From NCBI GenBank assembly GCA_963540965.1, contig CAUTSA010000010.1:1-11739 (forward strand): a stretch of 11,739 nt of DNA, given 5' to 3'. The position numbers and the translations under genes are program-made. Under the pieces are notes generated by a model. That model saw nothing but the letters and a program-made list of their open reading frames with translations. It was not told the origin of the DNA and did not search any database. Below, one piece after another: positions 1-7,813 of the stretch (its first letter is position 1; every line of letters starts with the position of its first letter). The DNA comes from Nanosyncoccus sp963540965. GTDB lineage: Bacteria > Patescibacteriota > Saccharimonadia > Saccharimonadales > Saccharimonadaceae.

Positions 1-54
1 AGCGCTTCCTTGCCAAGGAAGAGGTCGAGAGTTAGAGTCTCTTAGCTCGCACCA
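1..54 (+). tRNA. tRNA-Gly(GCC), 3' part only
   Basis: The 5' half lies outside the window. Visible are the end of the D arm, a 5-bp anticodon stem (5-9 with 17-21), a loop TTGCCAA with anticodon GCC at 12-14, a 5-nt variable region (22-26), a T stem (27-31 with 39-43, one G-T pair), an acceptor 3' strand AGCTCGC (44-50), A73 and an encoded CCA (52-54). The implied 5' acceptor strand is GCGAGCT. The T loop (32-38) reads TTAGAGT, where nearly all elongator tRNAs have TTC at its start, so position 56 is A instead of C. Every stem is intact, so this does not look like a decayed gene. A strong terminator follows. Confidence 0.9.
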
Positions 55-86
55 TTATCATAATCTTCTATAAAGATTACGGTAGG

Positions 87-126
87 AATTCTCCACTGAA
101 ACCCCCCTTTCAGTGGAGAATTTTTT
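87..126 (+). terminator. Intrinsic terminator after tRNA-Gly
   Basis: A perfect 15-bp stem (87-101 with 108-122) encloses a six-C loop and runs into a T tract (121-126). It follows the tRNA by about 30 nt and separates it from the lemA promoter. A weaker 7-bp A/T-rich hairpin (61-67 with 73-79) lies just before it. Confidence 0.93.
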
Positions 127-137
127 GCTTAAGAGTA

Positions 138-166
138 TTGCGAAAAACCCCACCGAACCATATAAT
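138..166 (+). promoter_or_regulatory. lemA promoter
   Basis: A consensus -10 TATAAT lies at 161-166, and a -35-like TTGCGA (4 of 6 matches to TTGACA) lies at 138-143, with exactly 17 nt between. The leader is about 17 nt and holds GGAG at 181-184, 5 nt before the ATG at 190. This is a leadered, Shine-Dalgarno-type start, unlike several genes further right. Confidence 0.8.
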
Positions 167-189
167 AGAAGTATTAAAAAGGAGAAAAA

Positions 190-762
190 ATGCCAAACTT
201 ATTAACTATTGGATTGATCTGTTTAGCTCTAGTCTTTGTACTTGTAGTCTATCTCATCTCCACCTATAACTCTATTATTAGATTGAATGAACGCGTTAAA
301 GAAGCCTGGTCAGGTATTACTGTGATTCTTAAGCTTCGTGCTGACCTTATTCCAAATCTTGTTAATACCGTAAAAGGTTATGCCAAACATGAAAAAGAAA
401 CCTTTGAAGAAGTCACAAAGGCCCGCACTGCTGTTATGTCAGCAAAAGGTGTTGATGAAACTGCCGCCGCAGAGCAAACTCTTCAGGGCGCACTAGGTAA
501 AATCTTCGCTCTCGCCGAGGCTTATCCTGAATTAAAGGCTAACGAAAACTTTAAAGAACTTCAAAGCCAGCTCGTAGATACTGAAGAAAAACTTCAGGCT
601 TCCCGTCGTTTTTATAATGCTGGTGCCAGGGAATTTAATACTAAAATCATTCAGTTTCCAGTCAATATCCTCTACGGTTCACGTTTTGAAAAATATACCT
701 ACTTCAATGTAGATGAAAAAGAGATGGAGAAGATTGAAAAAGCTCCGTCCGTTGAATTCTAA
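190..762 (+). CDS. lemA: LemA family membrane protein
   Basis: This 190-residue protein matches the LemA family in length and layout. One N-terminal membrane helix (about residues 4-24) is followed by a long helical domain outside the membrane. The family signature is clear: an Asn-Glu-Arg-Val-Lys-Glu-Ala-Trp block (33-40), RADLIPNLV (50-58) with VKGYAKHE after it, and the late segment with RRFYNAGAREFN (139-150) and FPVNILYG (156-163). LemA proteins have no established enzymatic activity. They are often encoded beside membrane proteases or their regulators, and here htpX follows 51 nt downstream, suggesting a shared role in envelope maintenance (inference). The ATG is preceded by GGAG at good spacing and by a consensus promoter. 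The sequence has a single cysteine (C11, inside the membrane helix). Confidence 0.95.
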   Translation: MPNLLTIGLICLALVFVLVVYLISTYNSIIRLNERVKEAWSGITVILKLRADLIPNLVNTVKGYAKHEKETFEEVTKARTAVMSAKGVDETAAAEQTLQGALGKIFALAEAYPELKANENFKELQSQLVDTEEKLQASRRFYNAGAREFNTKIIQFPVNILYGSRFEKYTYFNVDEKEMEKIEKAPSVEF

Positions 763-775
763 GTGAAAGGAATCT

Positions 776-806
776 AGAAAAGAGGGGCGCACCCTCTCTT
801 TTCTTT
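776..806 (+). terminator. Hairpin between lemA and htpX (attenuator or terminator)
   Basis: A 12-bp stem with one G-T pair (776-787 with 793-804) and loop CGCAC (788-792) has a pyrimidine-rich 3' arm (TCTTTTCTTT) that could act as a terminator tract. It ends directly before the presumed htpX ribosome-binding segment (807-811). It could reduce read-through from lemA into htpX or modulate htpX translation. Its T tract is partly inside the stem, so termination may be incomplete. Confidence 0.5.
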
Positions 807-813
807 AAGAGCT

Positions 814-1686
814 ATGTATAAACAAATTGCAGAAAACAAAAGAAATACCATCCTCATCTTTATTGGTTTTATTTTACTAATTTCTCTAATCGGTGGCATC
901 TTCTCCTATGTTTATGGCGACCCCTCTATTGCGTTTACCACTATTGCCATCGCACTTATTTATGCAAGTGTGCAGTATTTTCTATCTTCAAAGTTAGCAG
1001 TTATGATGACGGGTGCAAAAAAAGCCAATCGTCGTGATCACCGTAGGTTATATAACATTGTGGAGAATCTTACAATTACCGCTGGACTGCCAATGCCGGA
1101 AGTCTATATTATCCAAGACTCTGCACCAAATGCTTTTGCCACCGGTCGTGATCCAGATCATGCTCTTGTTGCTGCCACCACTGGCCTAATTGACATTATG
1201 GACGATAAAGAGTTGACCGCCGTCATGGCACATGAACTTTCGCATATTAAAAACTATGATATTCGGGTTTCGGCTATTACTTTTGCATTAGTCTGCATTA
1301 TCGGTTTTCTTTCTGATATCGGTTTACGTATGACCTACTTCACGCGCAAAAAAGATGAGGAAAACAGTCCAATCGGTTTATTTATTATCATTATTACCTC
1401 ACTCCTAGCTCCACTTGCTGCTGGTCTTGCTCAAATGGCCATCTCTCGTGAGCGTGAATATCTTGCTGATATTTCAGCCGTTGAGCTAACACGTTTACCA
1501 GAAGGGATGATTTCTGCTCTTAAAAAACTTGAGGAGCACGGACGACCCATGCAGCGCCAGAATGCTGCCACAGAAGCTATGTTTATTAATTCTCCTCTAA
1601 AGAAGCAATTTATAAATCTTTTCAGCACCCATCCACCCATCGAAAAGCGCATTGCACGCCTGGAGCGAGCTAAAGATAAATTTTAA
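814..1686 (+). CDS. htpX: HtpX-type membrane zinc metalloprotease
   Basis: A 290-residue M48B peptidase of usual HtpX length, an inner-membrane protease that degrades misfolded or damaged membrane proteins. Two N-terminal membrane helices (about 12-34 and 39-60) come before the catalytic domain. The zinc motif HELSH is at 140-144 (ligands H140 and H144, catalytic E141). The third ligand is expected at E215 within a REREYLAD segment, and two further hydrophobic segments (about 155-170 and 187-208) lie between. The Ala-Pro-Asn-Ala-Phe-Ala-Thr-Gly block (104-111) and a C-terminal THPPIEKRIARLE (272-284) are classic for the family. The Shine-Dalgarno is weak (AAGAG, very close to the ATG at 814). 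The gene is probably transcribed from the lemA promoter past the hairpin between them; I see no convincing promoter of its own. Confidence 0.95.
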   Translation: MYKQIAENKRNTILIFIGFILLISLIGGIFSYVYGDPSIAFTTIAIALIYASVQYFLSSKLAVMMTGAKKANRRDHRRLYNIVENLTITAGLPMPEVYIIQDSAPNAFATGRDPDHALVAATTGLIDIMDDKELTAVMAHELSHIKNYDIRVSAITFALVCIIGFLSDIGLRMTYFTRKKDEENSPIGLFIIIITSLLAPLAAGLAQMAISREREYLADISAVELTRLPEGMISALKKLEEHGRPMQRQNAATEAMFINSPLKKQFINLFSTHPPIEKRIARLERAKDKF

Positions 1687-1716
1687 TTAATCAATGTAAT
1701 CAAATAGGGAATCAAC

Positions 1717-2790
1717 GTGAAGAAAAATCAAAAAAATGAAAAAACTACTGGACGTGTCAAACTGCACCGCTCATTTCGCCGCTCCTATCGCGAGGACTAT
1801 GAGCGCCAAACCGAACTACCTGGCCTCCTGTCTCACATCGCTGCTACCTTCAAGATTATTCGACAAAACTTTAAGATTTTTCTTCCACTCATCGGCCTCA
1901 TTGCCTTACTTTATATCTCTTTAGTCGGTTTAATGAGCGAGAGTACTTTTCAAGAATTCAAAGAATCAATCGATAATACCAATAAAGAGCTAGTGAGCGG
2001 TCGCCTTGGTAACCTTGGTCGCGCTGGTCTAACCCTAGTCGGTACCGTCACCACCGGCGGTCTCACCACCATGAATGACGCACAGAAAATCTTCTCCATC
2101 CTTCTCTTCATGATCACCTGGCTTGTTTCTATCTATCTTGCCCGTCACCTACTCGCTGGTCATCACCCTCGCATGCGTGATGGTCTCTATAACGCCCTTT
2201 CGCCCCTAATCTCCACGCTCTTTGTCGCGTTAATCGTCTTTATTGAGCTAATCCCCATTATGTTCGTTGTCATCACTTATCAAGCTGCCGTCTCAACAGA
2301 GTTCCTAAAAACTCCATTTTACGCATTAATCTATTTTATCTTTGCTAGCCTCATGACTATTCTCAGCGTCTATCTCACCTCTAGCTCCTTAATGGGGCTG
2401 ATTGCTGTCTCTGCGCCAGGTCTTTATCCCCTCACTGCCATTGAAACCGCTCGCAACCTAATTGCCGGTCGCCGCATTCGTTTTCTTATACGTATCCTTT
2501 ACCTCTTTTTCTGGGTAGCCTTAATTTATGTCGTTATTGTTCTACCGGCCATCCTGCTTGATATCTTAGTCAAAGGTGCCTTCCCATGGCTAAATGATCT
2601 CGGCATTCCTTTCGTCCCATTCGTCCTTCTTATCGTCACTGTCTTTATCTTCATCTTTATCTCCATTTACGTCTACCTTTTCTATCGCCAACTTCTTGAC
2701 TATAAAGATGATTTTTATCCACTTGTTACCTTTAAGAGAAAGAAGTCCAAGAAGATAAAAGAGGTAAAGAAAACAAATGAGCCAGCCTAA
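1717..2790 (+). CDS. Six-helix integral membrane protein, function unknown
   Basis: I do not recognise this 357-residue protein with confidence. A strongly basic N-terminus (1-52) is followed by about six hydrophobic segments (roughly 53-72, 125-146, 161-188, 200-232, 255-285, 297-324) and a Lys-rich tail (340-353), which predicts both ends in the cytoplasm. The loop PLTAIETARNLIAGRR (238-253) before a membrane helix resembles the pattern in YciC/GPDPase-membrane-domain-like proteins, but only weakly. A Gly/Thr-rich stretch (97-118) lies in the first outside loop. The start is GTG at 1717, with AGGGA at 1706-1710, six nt before it. The 3' end overlaps ligA by 14 nt, so ligA is probably translationally coupled to it. 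There is no cysteine. Confidence 0.85.
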   Translation: MKKNQKNEKTTGRVKLHRSFRRSYREDYERQTELPGLLSHIAATFKIIRQNFKIFLPLIGLIALLYISLVGLMSESTFQEFKESIDNTNKELVSGRLGNLGRAGLTLVGTVTTGGLTTMNDAQKIFSILLFMITWLVSIYLARHLLAGHHPRMRDGLYNALSPLISTLFVALIVFIELIPIMFVVITYQAAVSTEFLKTPFYALIYFIFASLMTILSVYLTSSSLMGLIAVSAPGLYPLTAIETARNLIAGRRIRFLIRILYLFFWVALIYVVIVLPAILLDILVKGAFPWLNDLGIPFVPFVLLIVTVFIFIFISIYVYLFYRQLLDYKDDFYPLVTFKRKKSKKIKEVKKTNEPA

Positions 2791-4801
2791 TTCTATGACA
2801 AAAACAGAGGCTGAGTCTCGTATCCTCAAACTTCGTGAGCTGATTAATGATTATCGTTATCACTATCACGTTCTTGATGAATCGATCATGTCAGAATCAG
2901 CAGCCGATTCCTTAAAACACGAACTAACACTCCTTGAAGAAAAATTCCCAGAGCTTATTACTCCCGATTCGCCTACTCAAAGGGTTGCTGGACGACCGCT
3001 TGATAAATTTAATAAGGTTACGCATCAGACTCGCATGATTTCCCTCGCTGATGTTTTTTCTGAAGCAGAAGTTAGGGAATGGGTGGCCAGAAATTATAAA
3101 CTGGTGCCAGCCAAAACTCAGCTTACTTTTTTTACTGATATTAAGATGGATGGTCTTGCCATGTCTCTACATTATCATAATGGTATACTTACTCAGGCGG
3201 TTACTCGTGGTGACGGACTTGTTGGCGAAGATGTCACGATGAATGTTCGCACAATCAACAATATCCCTCTTAAGCTTAGCGGTGATCCTGATGACATTCC
3301 TGAGTATGTTGAGGTACGTGGCGAGGTAGTTATCTTTAAGGCAGATTTTGAAAAACTCAATCAAATCCAGACGGAGAAAGGGGAAAAATTATTTGCGAAT
3401 CCACGCAATCTGGCCGCCGGCTCCATTCGCCAGCTTGATCCCCGAGTTGCCAGTTCAAGGCCGCTACGCTTTATGGCTTATGATCTAGTCACCCCAAATC
3501 TAGAAACACATCAGCTTGCCTATCAGAGGATCCGCGAGTATGGCTTTCAGACCTCCATGCAAGATCAAACCTTTGATTCGCTCGATCAGGTTCTCGAAGA
3601 AATTCATCATCTCGGTCAAATCCGCGAATCTCTTCCTTTTGGCACGGACGGTGTGGTCATTAAAATTAATGACCGTAATATATATCAATCACTCGGCATT
3701 ATCGGTAAAACTCCGCGAGGAGCAGTAGCTTATAAATATCCCGCCGAGGAAGCAACCACCAAAGTTCGTGACATCGTTATTTCTATCGGCCGCACTGGCG
3801 CCGCTACGCCTGTCGCCATCTTTGACCCAGTAGAGGTCGCTGGCAGTGTAGTTCGTCACGCGACGCTACATAATGCTGATGAAATTAGTCGCCTTGATTT
3901 ACGCATTGGTGATACCGTAATTATTTATAAAGCAGGTGATATCATTCCGCAAATCAAAGAAGTTCTCACTTCTCTTCGCTCAGACAACTTACCAATCTTC
4001 GACTATGAAGAGGCGCTCAAATCTCAGTATCCAGAGCTAGAGTTTGAGAGACCTGTTGGCGAAGTGGTTTACCGTGTTAAAGGTCTTGATTCTGGGCTTA
4101 TTTTGAAGCGCGGAGTTGAGTATTACGCTAGTAAGCCTGCTCTCAATATTGAAGGCCTCGGCGAGAAAAATGTTAACCTCTTAGTAGATGCTGGACTAGT
4201 TAAAAACCTCTCGGATCTCTACCGACTAGACGCTAACAAGGTTTCGCAGTTAGAACGCTTTGCTGAAGTTTCGGCAAATAAGTTAATTAGCGCCATTGAG
4301 AATTCAAAGACTGCACCCCTCGCAAAATTTATTACCGCACTGGGAATCCGTCATGTGGGAGTGCAAACCGCAATCTCACTCGCTGACCACTTTAAATCTC
4401 TTGCGCTCTTGATTGACGCCACGGCCGACGATCTTCTCTCGATTCCTGATATCGGGCAGGTGGTTGCCGAATCTATTCTGGCCTATTTTGCAGATGAGGA
4501 CAATCTTAAACAACTCCAAGAAATGCGTGAATTGGGTGTTAATCCATTCTATGACGACCAAACAACTAAGCCACTAGCTGGTCAAAGCTATGTCGTTACA
4601 GGTACGCTCTCCAAAATGGGGCGTGATGAGGCTGAGGCAAGACTCCGGGAGCTTGGCGCCACGGTCACGGGTTCTGTAACTAAACACACTACTGCTCTGA
4701 TTGCGGGTGAGAAACCAGGCGCTAGTAAAACCGTAAAAGCAGAGAAGCTGGGCATCCCAGTCATACATGAAGCGGAATTTCTCGAACTTCTTCGTGCATA
4801 A
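2777..4801 (+). CDS. ligA: NAD+-dependent DNA ligase LigA, lacking zinc-finger cysteines
   Basis: A 674-residue ligase, full length for the family, sealing nicks in replication and repair. In order: domain Ia (about 10-70), adenylation domain with catalytic K123 in KMDG and a TRGDG block (143-147), ERGEV-like VRGEV (180-184), FANPRNLAAGS (206-216), DGVVIK (291-296), OB fold (about 325-400), a region where the Cys4 zinc finger belongs (about 410-450), HhH repeats (about 455-575) and a C-terminal BRCT domain (about 598-674). The protein contains no cysteine at all, so the finger cannot bind zinc in the usual way. In domain Ia, E. coli Y22, H23 and D36 are kept (Y30, H31, D44) but D32 becomes E40 and Y35 becomes A43. 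The ATG overlaps the preceding gene. AAGAGG lies about 12 nt upstream, which is long, so coupling is likely. An alternative ATG is at 2795. Confidence 0.96.
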   Translation: MSQPNSMTKTEAESRILKLRELINDYRYHYHVLDESIMSESAADSLKHELTLLEEKFPELITPDSPTQRVAGRPLDKFNKVTHQTRMISLADVFSEAEVREWVARNYKLVPAKTQLTFFTDIKMDGLAMSLHYHNGILTQAVTRGDGLVGEDVTMNVRTINNIPLKLSGDPDDIPEYVEVRGEVVIFKADFEKLNQIQTEKGEKLFANPRNLAAGSIRQLDPRVASSRPLRFMAYDLVTPNLETHQLAYQRIREYGFQTSMQDQTFDSLDQVLEEIHHLGQIRESLPFGTDGVVIKINDRNIYQSLGIIGKTPRGAVAYKYPAEEATTKVRDIVISIGRTGAATPVAIFDPVEVAGSVVRHATLHNADEISRLDLRIGDTVIIYKAGDIIPQIKEVLTSLRSDNLPIFDYEEALKSQYPELEFERPVGEVVYRVKGLDSGLILKRGVEYYASKPALNIEGLGEKNVNLLVDAGLVKNLSDLYRLDANKVSQLERFAEVSANKLISAIENSKTAPLAKFITALGIRHVGVQTAISLADHFKSLALLIDATADDLLSIPDIGQVVAESILAYFADEDNLKQLQEMRELGVNPFYDDQTTKPLAGQSYVVTGTLSKMGRDEAEARLRELGATVTGSVTKHTTALIAGEKPGASKTVKAEKLGIPVIHEAEFLELLRA

Positions 4802-4822
4802 CTATATTAAACCTAATCAATA

Positions 4823-4850
4823 AAAAATCACCCCGTTTGAGGTGATTTTT
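4823..4850. terminator. Bidirectional terminator between ligA and eno
   Basis: A 10-bp stem (4823-4832 with 4841-4850) has an 8-nt loop. The outer part of the stem is a pure A run on one side and T run on the other, so it can end transcription from both sides. It sits between the stop of ligA (4801) and the stop of the convergent enolase gene (4867). Confidence 0.88.
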
Positions 4851-4866
4851 ACGTTTATAACTATGC

Positions 4867-6153
4867 TTAGTTGCTGAAAGGATTTACTAAGCTTAAGCTT
4901 TTGTTATCTTCTGCAATGCGCATTAGTTCGTTGTATTTGGCAATACGCTCGGAGCGTGATAATGAACCAGTTTTAATTTGACCAGCACCAAGACCTACCG
5001 CAAGATGTGCGATTGAATTGTCTTCAGTTTCGCCAGAGCGATGTGAAATTATGGTATTAAACCCGTTCTTTTTTGCCATCATGACTGCATCGATTGTCTC
5101 AGAAAGGGAACCGATCTGATTTGGTTTAATCAAAATAGCATTTCCAGCCATCTCTTCAATGCCACGACGTAGTAATTTGGTGTTCGTTACGAATAGGTCA
5201 TCTCCAACAAGCTGTACTCGCTCACCAAGTTTCTTTGTCAAAAGCTTCCAACCTTCCCAGTCATTCTCGGCAAGACCGTCTTCAATCGATACTACTGGAT
5301 AATTTTCTAAAATCCAGCCATACCAATCGATCATCTCCTCGGAAGTTTTTGTCTCATTCGAAGTTTTAATCTCGTAATGACCGTCTTTGTAAAATTCGGA
5401 AGAAGCAATATCCATAGCAATCGCGATGTCTTCGCCAGGTTTATATCCAGCTGCTTCAATCGCCAGTTTAATGCATTCAAGGGGTTCATTATTGCCATCT
5501 TTTACACGAGGCGCATAACCACCTTCGTCGCCAACTGTCGTCGTATAGCCACGTTCCTTTAATACCTTTTTAAGCGCATGAAAAGTTTCCGCACCCATCC
5601 TGATGGCATCATAAATATTAGTTGCACCAACTGGCATTAACATATATTCTTGAAAATCAGTACTCCAATCTGCGTGTGCGCCACCGTTCATTACGTTCAT
5701 CATCGGCATTGGTAGCGACATCTCATTCTGTGTTCCAGCGAGGCTGGCAATATATTCATAGAAATGCATTCGCTTTGCTCTTGCCATTGCTTTTGCAGTT
5801 GCCATTGAAACGGCAAGAATAGCATTTGCTCCAAGATTAGACTTGTTTTCGGTACCATCTAATTCGATCATTGTCTGATCTACTGTATTTTGCTCAGCAG
5901 TTGTTCCCACTAAAAGGTCACGAATCTGATGATTAATATTATGTACGGCCTTCATTACCCCCTTACCACCGTAATAATTCTTATCGCCGTCGCGAAGTTC
6001 CAATGCTTCACCTGATCCAGTTGAGGCCCCAGATGGAACCATTGCTCTACCCACACTACCGTCAGATAGAAATACATCCGCCTCCACCGTTGGGTTGCCA
6101 CGACTATCGAGAATTTGTCTTGCTTTGATTTCTTTTATCGTTAAGTTATCCAT
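4867..6153 (-). CDS. eno: Enolase
   Basis: A full-length 428-residue phosphopyruvate hydratase that interconverts 2-phosphoglycerate and phosphoenolpyruvate in glycolysis. All expected active-site positions are visible: SGASTG mobile loop (41-46), H160 in GGAHAD, E169 in FQEY, E210 in GDEGG, metal ligands D248, E291 and D318 (MDIASSEF, SIEDG, GDDLFVTN), catalytic K343 in KPNQIG, HRSGE (371-375) and K394 in IKTG. The segment after GGAHAD reads WST, where many enolases have Asn-Asn or Ser-Gly, a mild deviation beside the active site. It is a single gene on its strand, divergent from the surface-protein gene. The ATG is six nt after a perfect TATAAT, so the mRNA is probably leaderless; no Shine-Dalgarno is seen. 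It ends in TAA. Confidence 0.98.
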   Translation of the reverse strand: MDNLTIKEIKARQILDSRGNPTVEADVFLSDGSVGRAMVPSGASTGSGEALELRDGDKNYYGGKGVMKAVHNINHQIRDLLVGTTAEQNTVDQTMIELDGTENKSNLGANAILAVSMATAKAMARAKRMHFYEYIASLAGTQNEMSLPMPMMNVMNGGAHADWSTDFQEYMLMPVGATNIYDAIRMGAETFHALKKVLKERGYTTTVGDEGGYAPRVKDGNNEPLECIKLAIEAAGYKPGEDIAIAMDIASSEFYKDGHYEIKTSNETKTSEEMIDWYGWILENYPVVSIEDGLAENDWEGWKLLTKKLGERVQLVGDDLFVTNTKLLRRGIEEMAGNAILIKPNQIGSLSETIDAVMMAKKNGFNTIISHRSGETEDNSIAHLAVGLGAGQIKTGSLSRSERIAKYNELMRIAEDNKSLSLVNPFSN

Positions 6154-6159
6154 ACCTGC

Positions 6160-6168
6160 ATTATAGCA
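6160..6168 (-). promoter_or_regulatory. eno promoter (extended -10, leaderless)
   Basis: Read on the minus strand the sequence is TGC-TATAAT-GCAGGT-ATG: a perfect -10 (6165-6160) with the extended TGN element, then 6 nt, then the start codon at 6153. A -10 normally places the first transcribed base 7 nt after its last base, which is the A of this ATG. No -35 is evident. Confidence 0.75.
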
Positions 6169-6185
6169 TTTTTAAAAACACTTAT

Positions 6186-6193
6186 GGTATGAT
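6186..6193 (+). promoter_or_regulatory. Promoter of the divergent surface-protein gene
   Basis: TGG-TATGAT is an extended -10-like element, about 38 nt before the ATG at 6232. It lies about 20 nt from the eno -10 on the opposite strand, so RNA polymerase bound at one promoter would cover the other. No clear -35 is seen. The whole divergent intergenic region is only 78 bp (6154-6231). Confidence 0.5.
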
Positions 6194-6231
6194 GTAGTAA
6201 AGAAAAAACTTTATAAAACGAAAGGTGTGTA

Positions 6232-7788
6232 ATGCCAGAAGAAAAATATGGCGACATTGACGTCAATCCGATAGAGACTCGTATTGATACCAAAATCGAC
6301 TCCACTAAACATAGTGATTTAAACAGTGACTCAAACTTTGCTCAGGCCATAGAGACCGCCTCAGCTTTAATGTCAGAACAACCCGAACCAGACAACGTGG
6401 TTTCCGAAACAGTAGTTGTCGAGGAAGTGGTAGAGCCTACGACTTCTACCTCAACTACTCCTGAAGAGGGGGTAGATGCAGATATGTCAGCATCTACACC
6501 AGCATCTATGTCAACATCAGAAGATCCCACAGAAGAAATCACTTCAATTTCTATACCTACACCAGAAACCCCAAAATCAAAAAAGAAGAAACTTCCGTTA
6601 ATTGTAATTGGCGCTACTCTTGCCACTCTAGTTGTAGGTGGCTCAGCTTTTGCTTTTTACTACAACATGCCTGAAAAAGTGGCAGCCGATGCCATTTCTG
6701 GTTTTATCAAACAAAGTAGCGAGAAGCTCGCATCTAGCGGCAGTCTTGAGCTTTCTCCACAAACTGATTCTGAGCTTTACCAACATATCTCAAATCTTCG
6801 TCTTGATTTTAAGACTGATGTTGATCATTTTAATCGTAGTGCTGAATTTGATTTTGGTATTAGATTACGTGAATATGGTTATCTACATTTTAAGCTCAGC
6901 ACTTTTCTTGAAGAAAATGGTACAGCCTATCTCAATATCGATAATCTAACCGAGGCTTATCAAAAAGCAGTTAAATCTGCTGGCTTACAACAAAATGATC
7001 CCGAACTTCGCCTGATTCTCAGCCTTCTCGAAAAATCCTTGGGGAATGTCGAGGGTAGATGGTGGCGCATTGACGTTAATGAGGTCATAAGTTCACTTGA
7101 TAAGACCGATTTCAAACTTGAGAAGAATGATAAAGAAAATATTAGCTCAGCCTACGCCTGTCTTGTTAATGAGGTGAAGCAAGAACTTAACCAGACTGAC
7201 CGTCTCGCAAAAATCTATCTCGAACATCCATTTATTAATCTTACCTCTGTAAGTTATGATAAGCTCCCAGAGGATTCCCTCAAAGGTAAAATCGAAGACT
7301 ACGGCAATCTCTACCAAGTCTCATTAGATGCGGATAAACTCTTCGACTTCACTAAGAAACATCAGCAAGCAGCAGAGAATACTAAAATTGTCGAATGTTT
7401 GAAGAAAATCGAAAAGTCTTCCGGGGCATTTGACGAAGACGATAAAACAGGGGATACGGAAGATCAGGAACTTACAAAAGCAGACGTCCAAAACTTCGTC
7501 TCTCATCTTAAAAATCTGTATCTAGGTATTGATTTTCTTACACATCAGTTAAAAGGTGCCTATCTCCAGGTCTCAGAATCCAAGGTTGATTTTACGGGCA
7601 TCGTTAACTTTAAATACCAAAATTCAGCCCCAGTAGTTGCGCCACGTGATGCCACTTCTGCAGGTGATATTATTAAGGGTCTGTTCTCAAATCAAGGCGT
7701 AGTAGATGGTAATACTAATCTTGAAGAAGAACTAAAAGAGATATTAAGATCAAAAAAATTTGAGCAAGAACATCCAGATCTAGATTAG
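6232..7788 (+). CDS. Single-pass membrane-anchored surface protein, function unknown
   Basis: This 518-residue protein is not recognised. It has an acidic, Ser/Thr/Val/Glu-rich low-complexity N-terminus (1-114), then KSKKKK (115-120) and one membrane helix (about 121-143), followed by a large extracellular domain (144-518). By the positive-inside rule the low-complexity part is cytoplasmic. The outer domain alternates short strands and helices. It has a WWRIDVNEV block (277-285) of the kind seen in lipoprotein-like repeat domains such as LppX/LprAFG or DUF6612 proteins; this resemblance is weak. Its only two cysteines, C310 and C389, are both outside and could form a disulfide. An acidic linker (400-412) follows. 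AAAGGTG lies just before the ATG, so this is a leadered start. It ends with TAG directly followed by an in-frame TGA. Confidence 0.85.
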   Translation: MPEEKYGDIDVNPIETRIDTKIDSTKHSDLNSDSNFAQAIETASALMSEQPEPDNVVSETVVVEEVVEPTTSTSTTPEEGVDADMSASTPASMSTSEDPTEEITSISIPTPETPKSKKKKLPLIVIGATLATLVVGGSAFAFYYNMPEKVAADAISGFIKQSSEKLASSGSLELSPQTDSELYQHISNLRLDFKTDVDHFNRSAEFDFGIRLREYGYLHFKLSTFLEENGTAYLNIDNLTEAYQKAVKSAGLQQNDPELRLILSLLEKSLGNVEGRWWRIDVNEVISSLDKTDFKLEKNDKENISSAYACLVNEVKQELNQTDRLAKIYLEHPFINLTSVSYDKLPEDSLKGKIEDYGNLYQVSLDADKLFDFTKKHQQAAENTKIVECLKKIEKSSGAFDEDDKTGDTEDQELTKADVQNFVSHLKNLYLGIDFLTHQLKGAYLQVSESKVDFTGIVNFKYQNSAPVVAPRDATSAGDIIKGLFSNQGVVDGNTNLEEELKEILRSKKFEQEHPDLD

Positions 7789-7813
7789 TGAATCAGCCTA
7801 GACTAAATCTGAA

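Noticed and set aside
6342..6626. Minus-strand frame opposite the low-complexity tail of the surface protein
   Set aside because: Its composition (Val/Ser/Gly runs) is the antisense of the Ser/Thr/Glu-rich coding strand, and no start signals are evident.
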